64,000 nt of DNA from VBDM01 sp964430565. GTDB taxonomy: Bacteria; Pseudomonadota; Gammaproteobacteria; Burkholderiales; SG8-39. Below are positions 44,753-53,122 of this stretch, piece after piece (position 1 is the first letter of the stretch; every line of letters starts with the position of its first letter). Made by a program: the position numbers and the translations under genes. The DNA lies in the NCBI GenBank assembly GCA_964430565.1, contig CAYSFD010000020.1, forward strand, positions 62,001-126,000. Reading direction: 5' to 3'. Under the pieces are notes generated by a model. It saw only the letters and a program-made list of their open reading frames with translations. It did no database searches and was not told the origin of the DNA.

Positions 44753-45724
44753 CTACTCCGCCTGGATCTTCGCGCGCTGCACGATGTCGCGCATGCGTTT
44801 CAGCCCGTCCTGGGTCCACTGCGTCACCGTCGCGGGCGGCGAGCCGATCGGCTCCAAGCCTTGAGCGATCAGCTTGTCGCGCACTTCGGGCGTCTTGACC
44901 GCCTTGACCAGCTCGGCGTTCAGTCGGTCGACGATCTGCGTTGGCGTGCCCAGCGGCACGACGAACGACGCCCAGGTGCGCCACTCGAACCCGGGCACGC
45001 CGGCCTCGGCCATGGTGGGCACCTCGGGCAGGAGCGGCGAGCGGGCCGCGCCCGGCACCCCGAGCGCGCGCATGCGCCCGTCGAGGATATACGGCCGCAC
45101 GATCGACACCGCGCTGAAATGCGCCTGCACCCGGCCCGACATCACGTCGACCGCGGCCTGCGTCGCGCCGCGGTACGGAATGTGCACGACGTCGATGCCC
45201 GTCGCCGCCTTGAACGCCTCCATCGCGACGTGCTGCGGGCTGCCGTTGCCGCCCGAGGAGTAGTCGAGCTTCCCGGGCCGGCTTTTCGCCAGCGCGACGA
45301 ACTCGGGCACCGTCTTCGCCGGCAAGTCGTTGTTCACCACCATCACCCAGGTGATCGCCGCCACCACGCCCACCGGCACGAAGTCCTTCACCGGGTCGTA
45401 CGCCACCTGCCGGATGTTCGGAATCATCGTGAGGATGCTGTCGTTCAGCACGCCGACGGTGTAGCCGTCGGGCGCGGCGCGCTTCACCCGCTCGGCGCCG
45501 ATCGACCCGGCCGCGCCGGGCTGGTTCTCGATCACGATCTGCTGGCCCATGTTCTCGCTCATCTTCTGCGCGACGATGCGGATCATCACATCGACCGCGC
45601 TGCCAGCCTGCAGCGGCATCACGGCCAGGATCGGCTTCGCGGGGTATTGCTGAGCCGCGCAGGGCAGCGCGAGCGTGAGCAGCGCTGCGCCCGCCACAAA
45701 CCGGATTAGTCCTTGCGTCTTCAT
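44753..45724 (-). CDS. Bug-family (TTT) periplasmic substrate-binding protein
   Basis: Receptor of 323 aa. Signal peptide ends LPCAAQQ. ILAVMPLQAGSAVDVMIRIVAQKM, ENQPGAAGSIGAERVKRAAPDGY, YSSGGNGSPQHVAMEAF and VPTMAEAGVPGFEWRTWASFVVP are Bug segments; the ligand loop reads LQAGSAVD instead of the usual PGGSAD. First gene of the minus-strand Bug-VOC-lipoprotein-Bug run, divergent from serA. Confidence 0.93.
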   Translation of the reverse strand: MKTQGLIRFVAGAALLTLALPCAAQQYPAKPILAVMPLQAGSAVDVMIRIVAQKMSENMGQQIVIENQPGAAGSIGAERVKRAAPDGYTVGVLNDSILTMIPNIRQVAYDPVKDFVPVGVVAAITWVMVVNNDLPAKTVPEFVALAKSRPGKLDYSSGGNGSPQHVAMEAFKAATGIDVVHIPYRGATQAAVDVMSGRVQAHFSAVSIVRPYILDGRMRALGVPGAARSPLLPEVPTMAEAGVPGFEWRTWASFVVPLGTPTQIVDRLNAELVKAVKTPEVRDKLIAQGLEPIGSPPATVTQWTQDGLKRMRDIVQRAKIQAE

Positions 45725-45803
45725 CGTGGCTTCCTCCCGTGGAGTCGGCGCAGAGGATAGCACCTCAGGTGGTCGTGGTGGTTGGAGAGGGTGCGGCGGT
45801 ATG

Positions 45804-45821
45804 GTTTATGATTCGCGAATG
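45804..45821 (+). repeat. serA start-region repeat (also a -10 element)
   Basis: GTTTATGATTCGCGAATG, identical to 47815-47832 at the pheA start. TATGAT (45807-45812) is a near-consensus -10 ending six bases before the serA ATG, so transcription could begin at the start codon. Confidence 0.7.
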
Positions 45822-47003
45822 ACCGCGAAGAAATTCGAAATCCTGGTGCTCAATCAGATCTCGCAGATCGGCTTGAAGCGCTTTCCGGCGGAGGGTTACC
45901 ACATCGTCAAGGACGCCGCGCATCCGGACGCGATTCTGGTGCGTTCGCAGGACATGAACGCGATGAAGATTCCCGAGAGCGTGCGCGCGATCGGCCGCGC
46001 CGGCGCCGGCACGAACAATATCCCGGTAAAAACCATGAGCGAGCGCGGCGCGCCGGTATTCAACGCTCCCGGCGCGAACGCCAACGCGGTGAAGGAGTTG
46101 GTGCTCGCCGGGATGCTGATGGCCGCCCGCAATCTGGTTCCGGCGGTCCGGTTCGTACACTCGCTCAACTGCGACGACGACACGCTCGCGAAGCGCGTCG
46201 AGGCGGAGAAGAAGCAATTCGCCGGTATCGAACTGCCTCAGCAGACTTTAGGAGTCATCGGCCTGGGCAAGATCGGCAGCCTGGTCGCCGACGCCGCGAT
46301 CAAGCTCGGCATGAACGTGCTCGGCTACGACCCCGAGATCACGGTCGACGCCGCGTGGGGCCTGCCCTCGCAGGTGAAGAAGGCGCATTCGATCGAAGAA
46401 ATCCTCAAGGCGAGCCAGTTCGTCACGCTGCACGTTCCGCTTCTGGCGGTGACCAAGCATCTGATCAACGCGAAAAACCTGGAGCTGATGCAGCCGGGAG
46501 CCATCCTGCTCAACTTCTCGCGCGAGGAAATCGTGGATGTCAGGGCGGTTGCGGCGGCGCTCGCCTCCAAGAAGCTCAAATACTATGTGACCGACTTCCC
46601 GGCGCAGCCGCTGTGCGAGAACCCCGCCGTCATCGCGCTGCCGCACCTGGGCGCCTCGACCCGGGAAGCGGAGGACAACAGCGCCGTCATGGTCGTGGAC
46701 CAAGTGCGCGACTACCTCGAGAACGGCATCATCCAGAACGCCGTCAACTTTCCCGACGTCGTCATGGGGCGCGAGTCGCCGTACCGCGTCGCGATCGCCA
46801 ACGCCAACGTGCCGAACATGCTGGGCCAGATGTCGAGCGCCATGGCCACGGCGGGCTTGAACATCCACAACATGATCAATCGCTCAAAAGGCGAGATGGC
46901 CTATACGCTGGTCGACGTGGACAGCGCGGTGAACGAGGGACTCGTCGAAGGCCTCGCGCGCATCAAGGGCGTGCTGGCGGTGCGCTATCTGCCTTCATCC
47001 TGA
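45819..47003 (+). CDS. serA: D-3-phosphoglycerate dehydrogenase
   Basis: First enzyme of serine synthesis (394 aa). Substrate segment RAIGRAGAGTNNIPV, NAD-binding VIGLGKIGSLVADAAIKLG, catalytic Arg in LLNFSREEIVDV and His in ALPHLGAS. A C-terminal ACT-like domain (VPNMLGQMSSAMATAGLNIHNM) suggests serine feedback. Start at 45819 (MTAKKFEIL); 45801 would add six residues. With serC it supplies the serine branch. It shares its 18-bp start region with pheA. Confidence 0.95.
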   Translation: MTAKKFEILVLNQISQIGLKRFPAEGYHIVKDAAHPDAILVRSQDMNAMKIPESVRAIGRAGAGTNNIPVKTMSERGAPVFNAPGANANAVKELVLAGMLMAARNLVPAVRFVHSLNCDDDTLAKRVEAEKKQFAGIELPQQTLGVIGLGKIGSLVADAAIKLGMNVLGYDPEITVDAAWGLPSQVKKAHSIEEILKASQFVTLHVPLLAVTKHLINAKNLELMQPGAILLNFSREEIVDVRAVAAALASKKLKYYVTDFPAQPLCENPAVIALPHLGASTREAEDNSAVMVVDQVRDYLENGIIQNAVNFPDVVMGRESPYRVAIANANVPNMLGQMSSAMATAGLNIHNMINRSKGEMAYTLVDVDSAVNEGLVEGLARIKGVLAVRYLPSS

Positions 47004-47102
47004 ACGCCACTCGACCCCGACGACGGGCGCTGTTTTCTTCTGACGGCGAAGGAATTGATGCAGGCGGCGCGACTCGGTCTTTCCAAATCATACCCAATTA
47101 GG

Positions 47103-47108
47103 TATAAT
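47103..47108 (+). promoter_or_regulatory. Consensus -10 of the higBA-like module
   Basis: TATAAT ends seven bases before the GTG start of the toxin gene at 47116; initiation about seven bases downstream would give a leaderless mRNA. Confidence 0.6.
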
Positions 47109-47115
47109 CCTGCCG

Positions 47116-47499
47116 GTGCGAGAGCGTAGACCCAAGGAAGAAAAACCGCTTCACTGGGTCGGTTCCGCAAAAAGGGACCTGCTCGGTTTCCCCGAGCAAG
47201 TCGTGGACGATGTGGGCTTTGCGTTGGGCGTGGTCCAGTATGGCGGCCATCCGCCCTCGGCCAAGCCTTGGAAGGGGCTCGGGCCCCGGGTGTTCGAGAT
47301 CGTCGAGAACGACGGATCGGGGACCTACCGGGCGGTGTACACGGTGCGTTTCCACAAAGCGGTGTACGTGCTGCACGCTTTTCAGAAGAAGTCGCCTTCG
47401 AGCATCCGGACGGCGCAAACCGATGTCAGGCTCGTGGCGAGGCGGCTCGCGGAAGCAACGAAAGACTATGAGGAACGCTATGGCAAAGAAGCGGATTGA
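47116..47499 (+). CDS. HigB-like toxin (phage-derived Gp49-like/DUF891)
   Basis: Toxin of 127 aa from GTG. KPLHWVGSAKRDLLGFPEQVVDDVGFALGVVQYGG, KGLGPRVFEIVENDGSGTYRAVYTVRF and VYVLHAFQKKSP are the DUF891/RelE fold, with the basic K-K-S-P segment usual for this mRNA-interferase group. The antitoxin gene starts inside its 3' end. Toxin-first order is typical of higBA. Confidence 0.92.
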   Translation: MRERRPKEEKPLHWVGSAKRDLLGFPEQVVDDVGFALGVVQYGGHPPSAKPWKGLGPRVFEIVENDGSGTYRAVYTVRFHKAVYVLHAFQKKSPSSIRTAQTDVRLVARRLAEATKDYEERYGKEAD

Positions 47500-47815
47500 A
47501 GTGGAAGCGGGAAGCGGTGATGTGTTCACCGATCTTGGCTACGCCGACGCAAAAGAGCGCCGGCTGAAGGTGCGTCTGGCGCTGGAGGTGAATCAAGTCC
47601 TCGCGAAGCGCGGACTGCCCCAGGCGCAGGCGGCGAAGCTTCTCGGGCTCCGCCAGCCGCACGTGTCGGACCTGGTTCGCTACCGGCTCAACCGGTTCTC
47701 GGTCGAGCGCCTGATGGAATTCCTGACCCTGCTGGGCAAGGACGTGGAGATTCGGATCACGCAAAGGCCCGCGCGAAGGTCCTCATCGTCGGTGCGCGTG
47801 CATCACGTCGCATAG
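47480..47815 (+). CDS. HigA-like XRE-family antitoxin
   Basis: Antitoxin of 111 aa (start 47480; 47468 possible). The helix-turn-helix is LALEVNQVLAKRGLPQAQAAKLLGLRQPHVSDLVRYRLNRFSVERLMEFL. Overlaps the toxin by about 20 bases. The TAG stop lies at the left edge of the repeated pheA start region, so the module abuts pheA exactly. Confidence 0.9.
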   Translation: MAKKRIEVEAGSGDVFTDLGYADAKERRLKVRLALEVNQVLAKRGLPQAQAAKLLGLRQPHVSDLVRYRLNRFSVERLMEFLTLLGKDVEIRITQRPARRSSSSVRVHHVA

Positions 47816-47832
47816 TTTATGATTCGCGAATG
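47815..47832 (+). repeat. pheA start-region repeat (also a -10 element)
   Basis: GTTTATGATTCGCGAATG, identical to 45804-45821. TATGAT (47818-47823) ends six bases before the pheA ATG at 47830. Confidence 0.7.
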
Positions 47833-48903
47833 GCTATGGCCGACGACATCGCCCAACACCGCGCCGCGATCGACGCGCTCGACGAAAAAATCGTCGCGCT
47901 GCTGAACGAGCGCGCCGCCCTCGCCGCCGCCATCGGCAAGCTGAAAGCCGACAGCGGAGCGTACCGCCCCGAGCGCGAGGCCGAGGTGCTGCGCCGCGTC
48001 GCCGGAGCCAACCGCGGACCGCTCGCGAGCGATGCGCTTGCGCGGCTCTTCACCGAGATCATCTCCGCCTGCCGCGCGCTCGAGCAGCCGCTTTCGGTCG
48101 CCTACCTCGGGCCGCAGGGAACGTTCAGCGAGATGGCCCTGGGCAAGCAGTTCGGCGCAGCCGTCGAGGCGCTGCCGTTCGCCTCGATCGACGAAGTATT
48201 CCGCGCCGCCGAAACCGGCACCGCGCGATACGCGGTCGTGCCGGTGGAAAACTCCACCGACGGCGCTATCGGTCGCACGCTCGACCTGCTGCTCGCGACG
48301 CCGCTCAAGATTTGCGCCGAAGTCGTGCTGCGCGTGCAGCAGAACCTGATGGCGAAGCGCGCCTCGATGAAGGCCATACGCAAGGTCTATTCGCATTCGC
48401 AATCGCTCGCGCAGTGCCAGGGCTGGCTCGCGCAGCACCTGCCGCGCGCCGCGCGCGTGCCGCTTGCGAGCAACGCCGAGGCCGCCCGCGTCGCGGCGAA
48501 GGAAGCCGGCGCCGCCGCGATCGGGCCGGAGATCGCTGCCGCGCGCTACGGGCTGAAGCTGCTCGCGCGCTCGATCGAGGACGATCCCAAGAACAGGACC
48601 CGGTTCCTGGTGCTCGGAGCGCGCGAGGCGGGGCCCTCGGGCAAGGATCGTACTTCGCTCGTGATGACGGCGCACAACAAACCCGGTTCTCTGCACGACC
48701 TGATTGCGCCGCTCGCCGCCCACGGCGTGAGCATGACGCGGCTGGAATCTCGGCCCGCGCGCACCGGGCAATGGGAGTACTACTTCTACGTGGACATCGA
48801 AGGTCATCAGCACGATCCGAAAGTCGCCACGGCGCTCGCCGAGCTGCGCGACAAGGCGCCGTTCGTGAAGATTTTCGGCAGCTATCCGGCTGCCGTTCTC
48901 TAG
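47830..48903 (+). CDS. pheA: Bifunctional chorismate mutase/prephenate dehydratase
   Basis: P-protein of 357 aa. Chorismate mutase (AroQ) domain residues 1-90 with DIAQHRAAIDALDEKIVALLNERAALA; prephenate dehydratase from about 93 (VAYLGPQGTFSEMA, VVPVENSTDGAIGRTLDLL); ACT domain from about 278 (SLVMTAHNKPGSLHDLIAPLAAHGVSMTRLESRP) for phenylalanine feedback. Ten bases separate it from hisC. Confidence 0.97.
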   Translation: MAMADDIAQHRAAIDALDEKIVALLNERAALAAAIGKLKADSGAYRPEREAEVLRRVAGANRGPLASDALARLFTEIISACRALEQPLSVAYLGPQGTFSEMALGKQFGAAVEALPFASIDEVFRAAETGTARYAVVPVENSTDGAIGRTLDLLLATPLKICAEVVLRVQQNLMAKRASMKAIRKVYSHSQSLAQCQGWLAQHLPRAARVPLASNAEAARVAAKEAGAAAIGPEIAAARYGLKLLARSIEDDPKNRTRFLVLGAREAGPSGKDRTSLVMTAHNKPGSLHDLIAPLAAHGVSMTRLESRPARTGQWEYYFYVDIEGHQHDPKVATALAELRDKAPFVKIFGSYPAAVL

Positions 48904-48912
48904 GACTGCTCC

Positions 48913-50031
48913 ATGGAGCTGTGCGAGCAGTCGCCGTCTTATATTCGCGCGATCGCGCCCTACCAGCCGGGCAAGCCGATCTCGGAGCTCGCCCGCGAGA
49001 TGGGGCTGGACGAACGCAAGATCATCAAGCTCGCCTCGAACGAGAATCCTCTGGGGGTCTCGCCCAAGGCGAAGGCCGCGATCAAGAAGGCGCTGAAGGA
49101 AGTCGGGCGCTATCCCGACGGTAACGCTTTCGATCTGAAGGCGGCGCTGTCGCGTCGCTACGGCGTGCCGCCGGAATGCATCGTCGTCGGCAACGGCTCG
49201 AACGACCTGCTCGAGCTCGTCGCCGGCGCCTTTCTCGCGCCGGGCCGCGCCGCGGTGTACTCGCAGCACGCCTTTGCGGTGTACCCGCTCGCCACCGAGG
49301 CGCGCGGCGCCAAGGGCATCGTGGTGCCCGCGAAGAACTACGGGCATGACCTCGCGGCAATGCTCGCAGCGATCACGCCTGAAACGCGCGTGGTCTTCAT
49401 CGCCAACCCGAACAATCCCACCGGGACATTTCTCCGAGGCGCGGAGATCGAGGAATTTCTTTCGCTCGCGCCGGGAGACGTCGCTGTGGTGATCGACGAG
49501 GCCTACACCGAGTACCTGCCGCCGGAATGCCGCTACGACAGCGTGGCGTGGCTGAAGCAGCATCGGAACCTCGTTCTCACGCGTACCTTTTCCAAGGTCT
49601 ACGGCCTGGCGGGGCTGAGGGTGGGCTTCGCGCTCACGCACCCGGACATCGCCGACCTGCTCAACCGCGTGCGCCAGCCTTTCAACGTCAACAGTCTCGC
49701 GCTCGCCGCGGCGACCGCGGCGCTCGCGGACAGGGCATTCGTCGCCAAGAGCACCAAGTTGAACCGCGCCGGGATGCAGCGGCTCGAGCGCAGTTTTCGC
49801 TTGCTTGGGCTCAAGACCATTCCTTCATGCGCTAACTTCCTGAGCTTTAGCGTGCCGCACAGGAACGCAAGATCCCAGGCAGACGCGGTATACGAGAAGC
49901 TCCTGCGCCAAGGCGTCATCGTCAGGCCCATCGCCGGGTACGGCCTGCCCGACCATCTGCGCGTCACGATCGGCACGCCCAAGGAAAACGAAAGATTCCT
50001 CAAGGCCTTGAAGACCGCGTTGGACGACTGA
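48913..50031 (+). CDS. hisC: Histidinol-phosphate aminotransferase (aromatic operon paralogue)
   Basis: PLP aminotransferase of 372 aa. IIKLASNENPLGVSPKA, GNGSNDLLELVAGAFL, ANPNNPTGTFL, and the PLP lysine in TRTFSKVYGLAGLRVGF. In this operon context (pheA-hisC-tyrA-aroA) such proteins often transaminate prephenate/phenylpyruvate as well as histidinol phosphate; sequence alone does not fix which. Stop overlaps tyrA start (TGATG). Confidence 0.94.
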   Translation: MELCEQSPSYIRAIAPYQPGKPISELAREMGLDERKIIKLASNENPLGVSPKAKAAIKKALKEVGRYPDGNAFDLKAALSRRYGVPPECIVVGNGSNDLLELVAGAFLAPGRAAVYSQHAFAVYPLATEARGAKGIVVPAKNYGHDLAAMLAAITPETRVVFIANPNNPTGTFLRGAEIEEFLSLAPGDVAVVIDEAYTEYLPPECRYDSVAWLKQHRNLVLTRTFSKVYGLAGLRVGFALTHPDIADLLNRVRQPFNVNSLALAAATAALADRAFVAKSTKLNRAGMQRLERSFRLLGLKTIPSCANFLSFSVPHRNARSQADAVYEKLLRQGVIVRPIAGYGLPDHLRVTIGTPKENERFLKALKTALDD

Positions 50032-50900
50032 TGCGAATCGAGAAGCTCGTGATCGTCGGCGTCGGCCTGATCGGCGGATCTTTCGCCCTCGCGCTGAAAG
50101 CCGCGGGCGCCGTGGGCCGCGTGATCGGCGTGGGCCGCGGCGCGCAGAACATTCGCCGTGCGCTCGATCTGAAAATCATCGACGCAGCCGGGGCGCTCGA
50201 CTCGCCGACGCTGGCGGACGCAGGTCTGGTGCTGCTGGCGGTACCGGTCGGACAGATGCCCCCTGTCATGCGCGCGATGGCGCCTTTGCTCGGCGGCCGG
50301 ACGATCGTGACCGATGCGGGCAGCACCAAGCAGGACGTCGTCGAGCTGGCGCGGCGCGAGCTTGGCGGCTCGCTTGCGCGATTCGTTCCCGCCCATCCGA
50401 TTGCCGGTACCGAGAAAAGCGGCGCGGAGGCCGCTTTCGCCGGGCTTTATCGCGAGCGCAAGGTCGTGCTGACGCCGCTTGCCGAAAACGATCGTGAAGC
50501 GATCGCTCTGGTACGGGTCGCGTGGGAGCGGTGCGGCGCGCGCGTATTCGAAATGAAGCCCGAGGAGCACGACGCGGTGCTTGCCTCGGTAAGCCATCTG
50601 CCGCATGTGCTTGCCTTTGCCCTGGTCGATCTGGTCGCCCGTCACGAGAACGCAAAGCAGCTATTTTCTTTTGCAGCCGGGGGATTTCGCGATTTCACCC
50701 GAATTGCCTCGAGCAGTCCCGAGATGTGGCGCGACATCTGCCTGGCCAACCGCAAGGCGCTGCTTTCCGAGCTCGACCGCTACCACGGCGGCCTGGACGA
50801 AATCCGCGCGATCATCGACCGCGGCGACGCCAAAGCGCTGGATGCGCTGTTCTCCGGTTCACGCGACGCGCGCGAGCGCTGGCTGAAGGACTTGCAATGA
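50031..50900 (+). CDS. tyrA: Prephenate dehydrogenase
   Basis: NAD-dependent enzyme of 289 aa making 4-hydroxyphenylpyruvate (or tyrosine from arogenate). Rossmann motif IVGVGLIGGSFALALKAAG, catalytic region HPIAGTEKSGAEAAFAGLY and SHLPHVLAFALVDL. No ACT domain, so feedback control is not evident. Overlaps hisC by one base. A dispersed repeat lies in the 156-base gap before aroA. Confidence 0.95.
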   Translation: MRIEKLVIVGVGLIGGSFALALKAAGAVGRVIGVGRGAQNIRRALDLKIIDAAGALDSPTLADAGLVLLAVPVGQMPPVMRAMAPLLGGRTIVTDAGSTKQDVVELARRELGGSLARFVPAHPIAGTEKSGAEAAFAGLYRERKVVLTPLAENDREAIALVRVAWERCGARVFEMKPEEHDAVLASVSHLPHVLAFALVDLVARHENAKQLFSFAAGGFRDFTRIASSSPEMWRDICLANRKALLSELDRYHGGLDEIRAIIDRGDAKALDALFSGSRDARERWLKDLQ

Positions 50901-50938
50901 GTCGCACGGCCCGCCGTAGCGTCCGTTTTAAAATGCAC

Positions 50939-51015
50939 TGTCATTCTGAGGGCGCAGCCCGAAGAATCTGCTTCTCGGCCGAAAAAGCAGATTCTTCGCT
51001 TCGCTCAGAATGACA
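50939..51015. repeat. Dispersed inverted-repeat element, copy B
   Basis: Left arm TGTCATTCTGAGGGC...GAAGAATCTGCTT; right arm AAGCAGATTCTTCGCTTCGCTCAGAATGACA. A near-complete palindromic element of 77 bp, lying between tyrA and aroA. Copy A is at 31192-31286. Confidence 0.85.
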
Positions 51016-51056
51016 CATGGGCTGAGTTTGAAAGCGATTCAAAGGACGCGCCGGCT

Positions 51057-52376
51057 GTGAAATTCCTCGACATCGAGCCGATCGCCCGCGCTGCGGGCAC
51101 AGTGAAGATGCCCGGATCGAAGAGCATCTCCAACCGCGTGCTGCTGCTCGCCGCGTTATCTCGCGGTGAAACGCGGGTGAGAGATCTGCTGGATGCGGAC
51201 GACACGCGCGTGATGCTGGAGGCGCTCGAGCGCCTGGGCGTTGCGATCAAGCGGGATCGCGACGGCTCGGTAGCGGTGCGCGGAGTCGGGGGAAGCCTTC
51301 CGGTCAAGTCGGCCGAGCTTTCTCTGGGCAACGCCGGCACGGCCTTCAGGCCGCTCACCGCGGTGCTCGCGCTATGCAGCGGGGACTACCGGCTCTCGGG
51401 TGCGCCGCGCATGCACGAGCGGCCGATCGGCGATCTGGTCGATGCGCTGCGCGCCTTGGGCGCCCGCATCGAATACTCGGGCAGAGAAGGGTTCCCGCCG
51501 CTCGCTGTTCACGCGGGGACGATCAAGCACGGCGCGCCGGTTCGCGTGCGCGGCGACGTGTCCTCGCAGTACCTGTCAGCCCTGCTGATGGCGCTGCCTC
51601 TCTCGAATTCGGAGACCAAGGTCGAGGTCGAGGGTGAGCTGATATCCAAGCCTTACGTCGAGATCACCTTGAACCTGATGCGGCGCTTCGGCGTAGAAGT
51701 AAAGCGTGACGGATGGAGCACGTTCGTCGTTCCGGCGTGTTCCTATTCGACGCCCGGCGAAATACGCGTCGAAGGGGACGCTTCCTCCGCTTCGTATTTC
51801 CTCGCCGCCGGCGCGATCAGTGGGCTCTCGGGCGGCGGCCCGGTCAGGGTGGAGGGGGTCGGGCGCGCGAGCATACAGGGGGACGTTCGGTTTACCGAAG
51901 TGCTCGAGCGCATGGGTGCGTCGATTTCGATGGGCGAGAACTGGATCGAGTCGGTTGCGGGGCCAGAGGCCCGGGCGCGCGGCAAACTCAAGCCGATCGA
52001 TGCGGACCTCAATCACATTCCGGACGCCGCCATGACCGCCGCAGTCGCGGCGCTGTTCGCCGACGGAACGAGCACGCTCAGGAATATCGCCAGCTGGCGC
52101 GTCAAGGAGACCGACCGCATCGCCGCGATGGCGACCGAGCTGCGCAAGCTCGGCGCCACGGCTGACGAGGGCGCCGACTTTCTCCGCGTGACGCCCCCCG
52201 CGGCACTGCGGCCAGCGACGATCGACACCTACGACGATCACCGGATGGCGATGTCGTTATCGCTCGCGGCGCTGGGCGGAATCAAGGTGCGCATCAACGA
52301 CCCCGGCTGCGTCGGTAAGACGTTTCCGGGGTACTTCGACGCGCTGGCGAGCATCTCGCCGCGGACCTTCTTGTGA
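51057..52376 (+). CDS. aroA: 3-phosphoshikimate 1-carboxyvinyltransferase (EPSP synthase)
   Basis: Shikimate-pathway enzyme of 439 aa from a GTG start. TVKMPGSKSISNRVLLLAALS, the PEP-site LGNAGTAFRPLTAVL (Phe where most class I enzymes have Met), RMHERPIGDLVDAL, RVKETDRIAAMATELRKLG and DDHRMAMSLSLAAL. Overlaps cmk by four bases (GTGA). Confidence 0.97.
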   Translation: MKFLDIEPIARAAGTVKMPGSKSISNRVLLLAALSRGETRVRDLLDADDTRVMLEALERLGVAIKRDRDGSVAVRGVGGSLPVKSAELSLGNAGTAFRPLTAVLALCSGDYRLSGAPRMHERPIGDLVDALRALGARIEYSGREGFPPLAVHAGTIKHGAPVRVRGDVSSQYLSALLMALPLSNSETKVEVEGELISKPYVEITLNLMRRFGVEVKRDGWSTFVVPACSYSTPGEIRVEGDASSASYFLAAGAISGLSGGGPVRVEGVGRASIQGDVRFTEVLERMGASISMGENWIESVAGPEARARGKLKPIDADLNHIPDAAMTAAVAALFADGTSTLRNIASWRVKETDRIAAMATELRKLGATADEGADFLRVTPPAALRPATIDTYDDHRMAMSLSLAALGGIKVRINDPGCVGKTFPGYFDALASISPRTFL

Positions 52377-53038
52377 GCGAGCCGCCCGTCATCGCCATCG
52401 ACGGCCCGTCCGCTTCCGGCAAGGGCACGGTCGCGCAGCTCGTCGCCGGGGAGCTGGGGTTCCACTATTTGAACAGCGGCGCGCTTTACCGTCTGGTCGC
52501 GCTTACCGTCGTAAGGAACGGTATCGAAACCTCGGACGAGACCAGGGCAGCGGCTTTCGCCGTGCAGCTGCCCACCCCCCGCTTCGAGGGAGAGGAGATA
52601 CTTTTGGAAGGCAAGCCGGTGGCCCACGCCATTCGCACCGAGCAAGTCTCCGCGGCTGCTTCCTTCGTCGCGGCCCTGCCCAAGGTGCGCGAGGCGTTGC
52701 TGGGACGCCAGCGAGCCTTTCGCCGTCCCCCGGGTTTGGTTGCCGAGGGGCGCGACATGGGTTCGGTCGTGTTCCCCGATGCCGAACTCAAAGTGTTCCT
52801 TACGGCAAGTCCGGAAGCCCGGGCCCAACGGCGACATAAACAGTTGAAAGAACAAGGGGTCGCTGCTACACTGGCCGCCCTTTTGCAGGATTTACGCGAC
52901 CGCGACGCACGCGATGCGACGCGCAGCGTGGCGCCTCTCAGGCACAGTCCCGGAGCACGGCCCCTCGACACGACGTCGATGAGCGCCGAGCAGGCAGCGG
53001 CCCGAATCGTGGGCTGGTACCGCGGGACGAATGGGTGA
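52373..53038 (+). CDS. cmk: Cytidylate kinase
   Basis: CMP/dCMP kinase of 221 aa from GTG. P-loop IDGPSASGKGTVAQLVAGEL, FHYLNSGALYRLVAL, GRDMGSVVFPDAELKVFLTASPEARAQRR. It bridges the aromatic genes and rpsA, the usual order in proteobacteria. Confidence 0.96.
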   Translation: MSEPPVIAIDGPSASGKGTVAQLVAGELGFHYLNSGALYRLVALTVVRNGIETSDETRAAAFAVQLPTPRFEGEEILLEGKPVAHAIRTEQVSAAASFVAALPKVREALLGRQRAFRRPPGLVAEGRDMGSVVFPDAELKVFLTASPEARAQRRHKQLKEQGVAATLAALLQDLRDRDARDATRSVAPLRHSPGARPLDTTSMSAEQAAARIVGWYRGTNG

Positions 53039-53122
53039 CACAAAGCCAGACACCGCAAGAGCTGGCTTTGTGTTGTGGATCAACGAACCCCGCCCTCCAG
53101 GGCGGGCAGATGCAAGGTGTTT

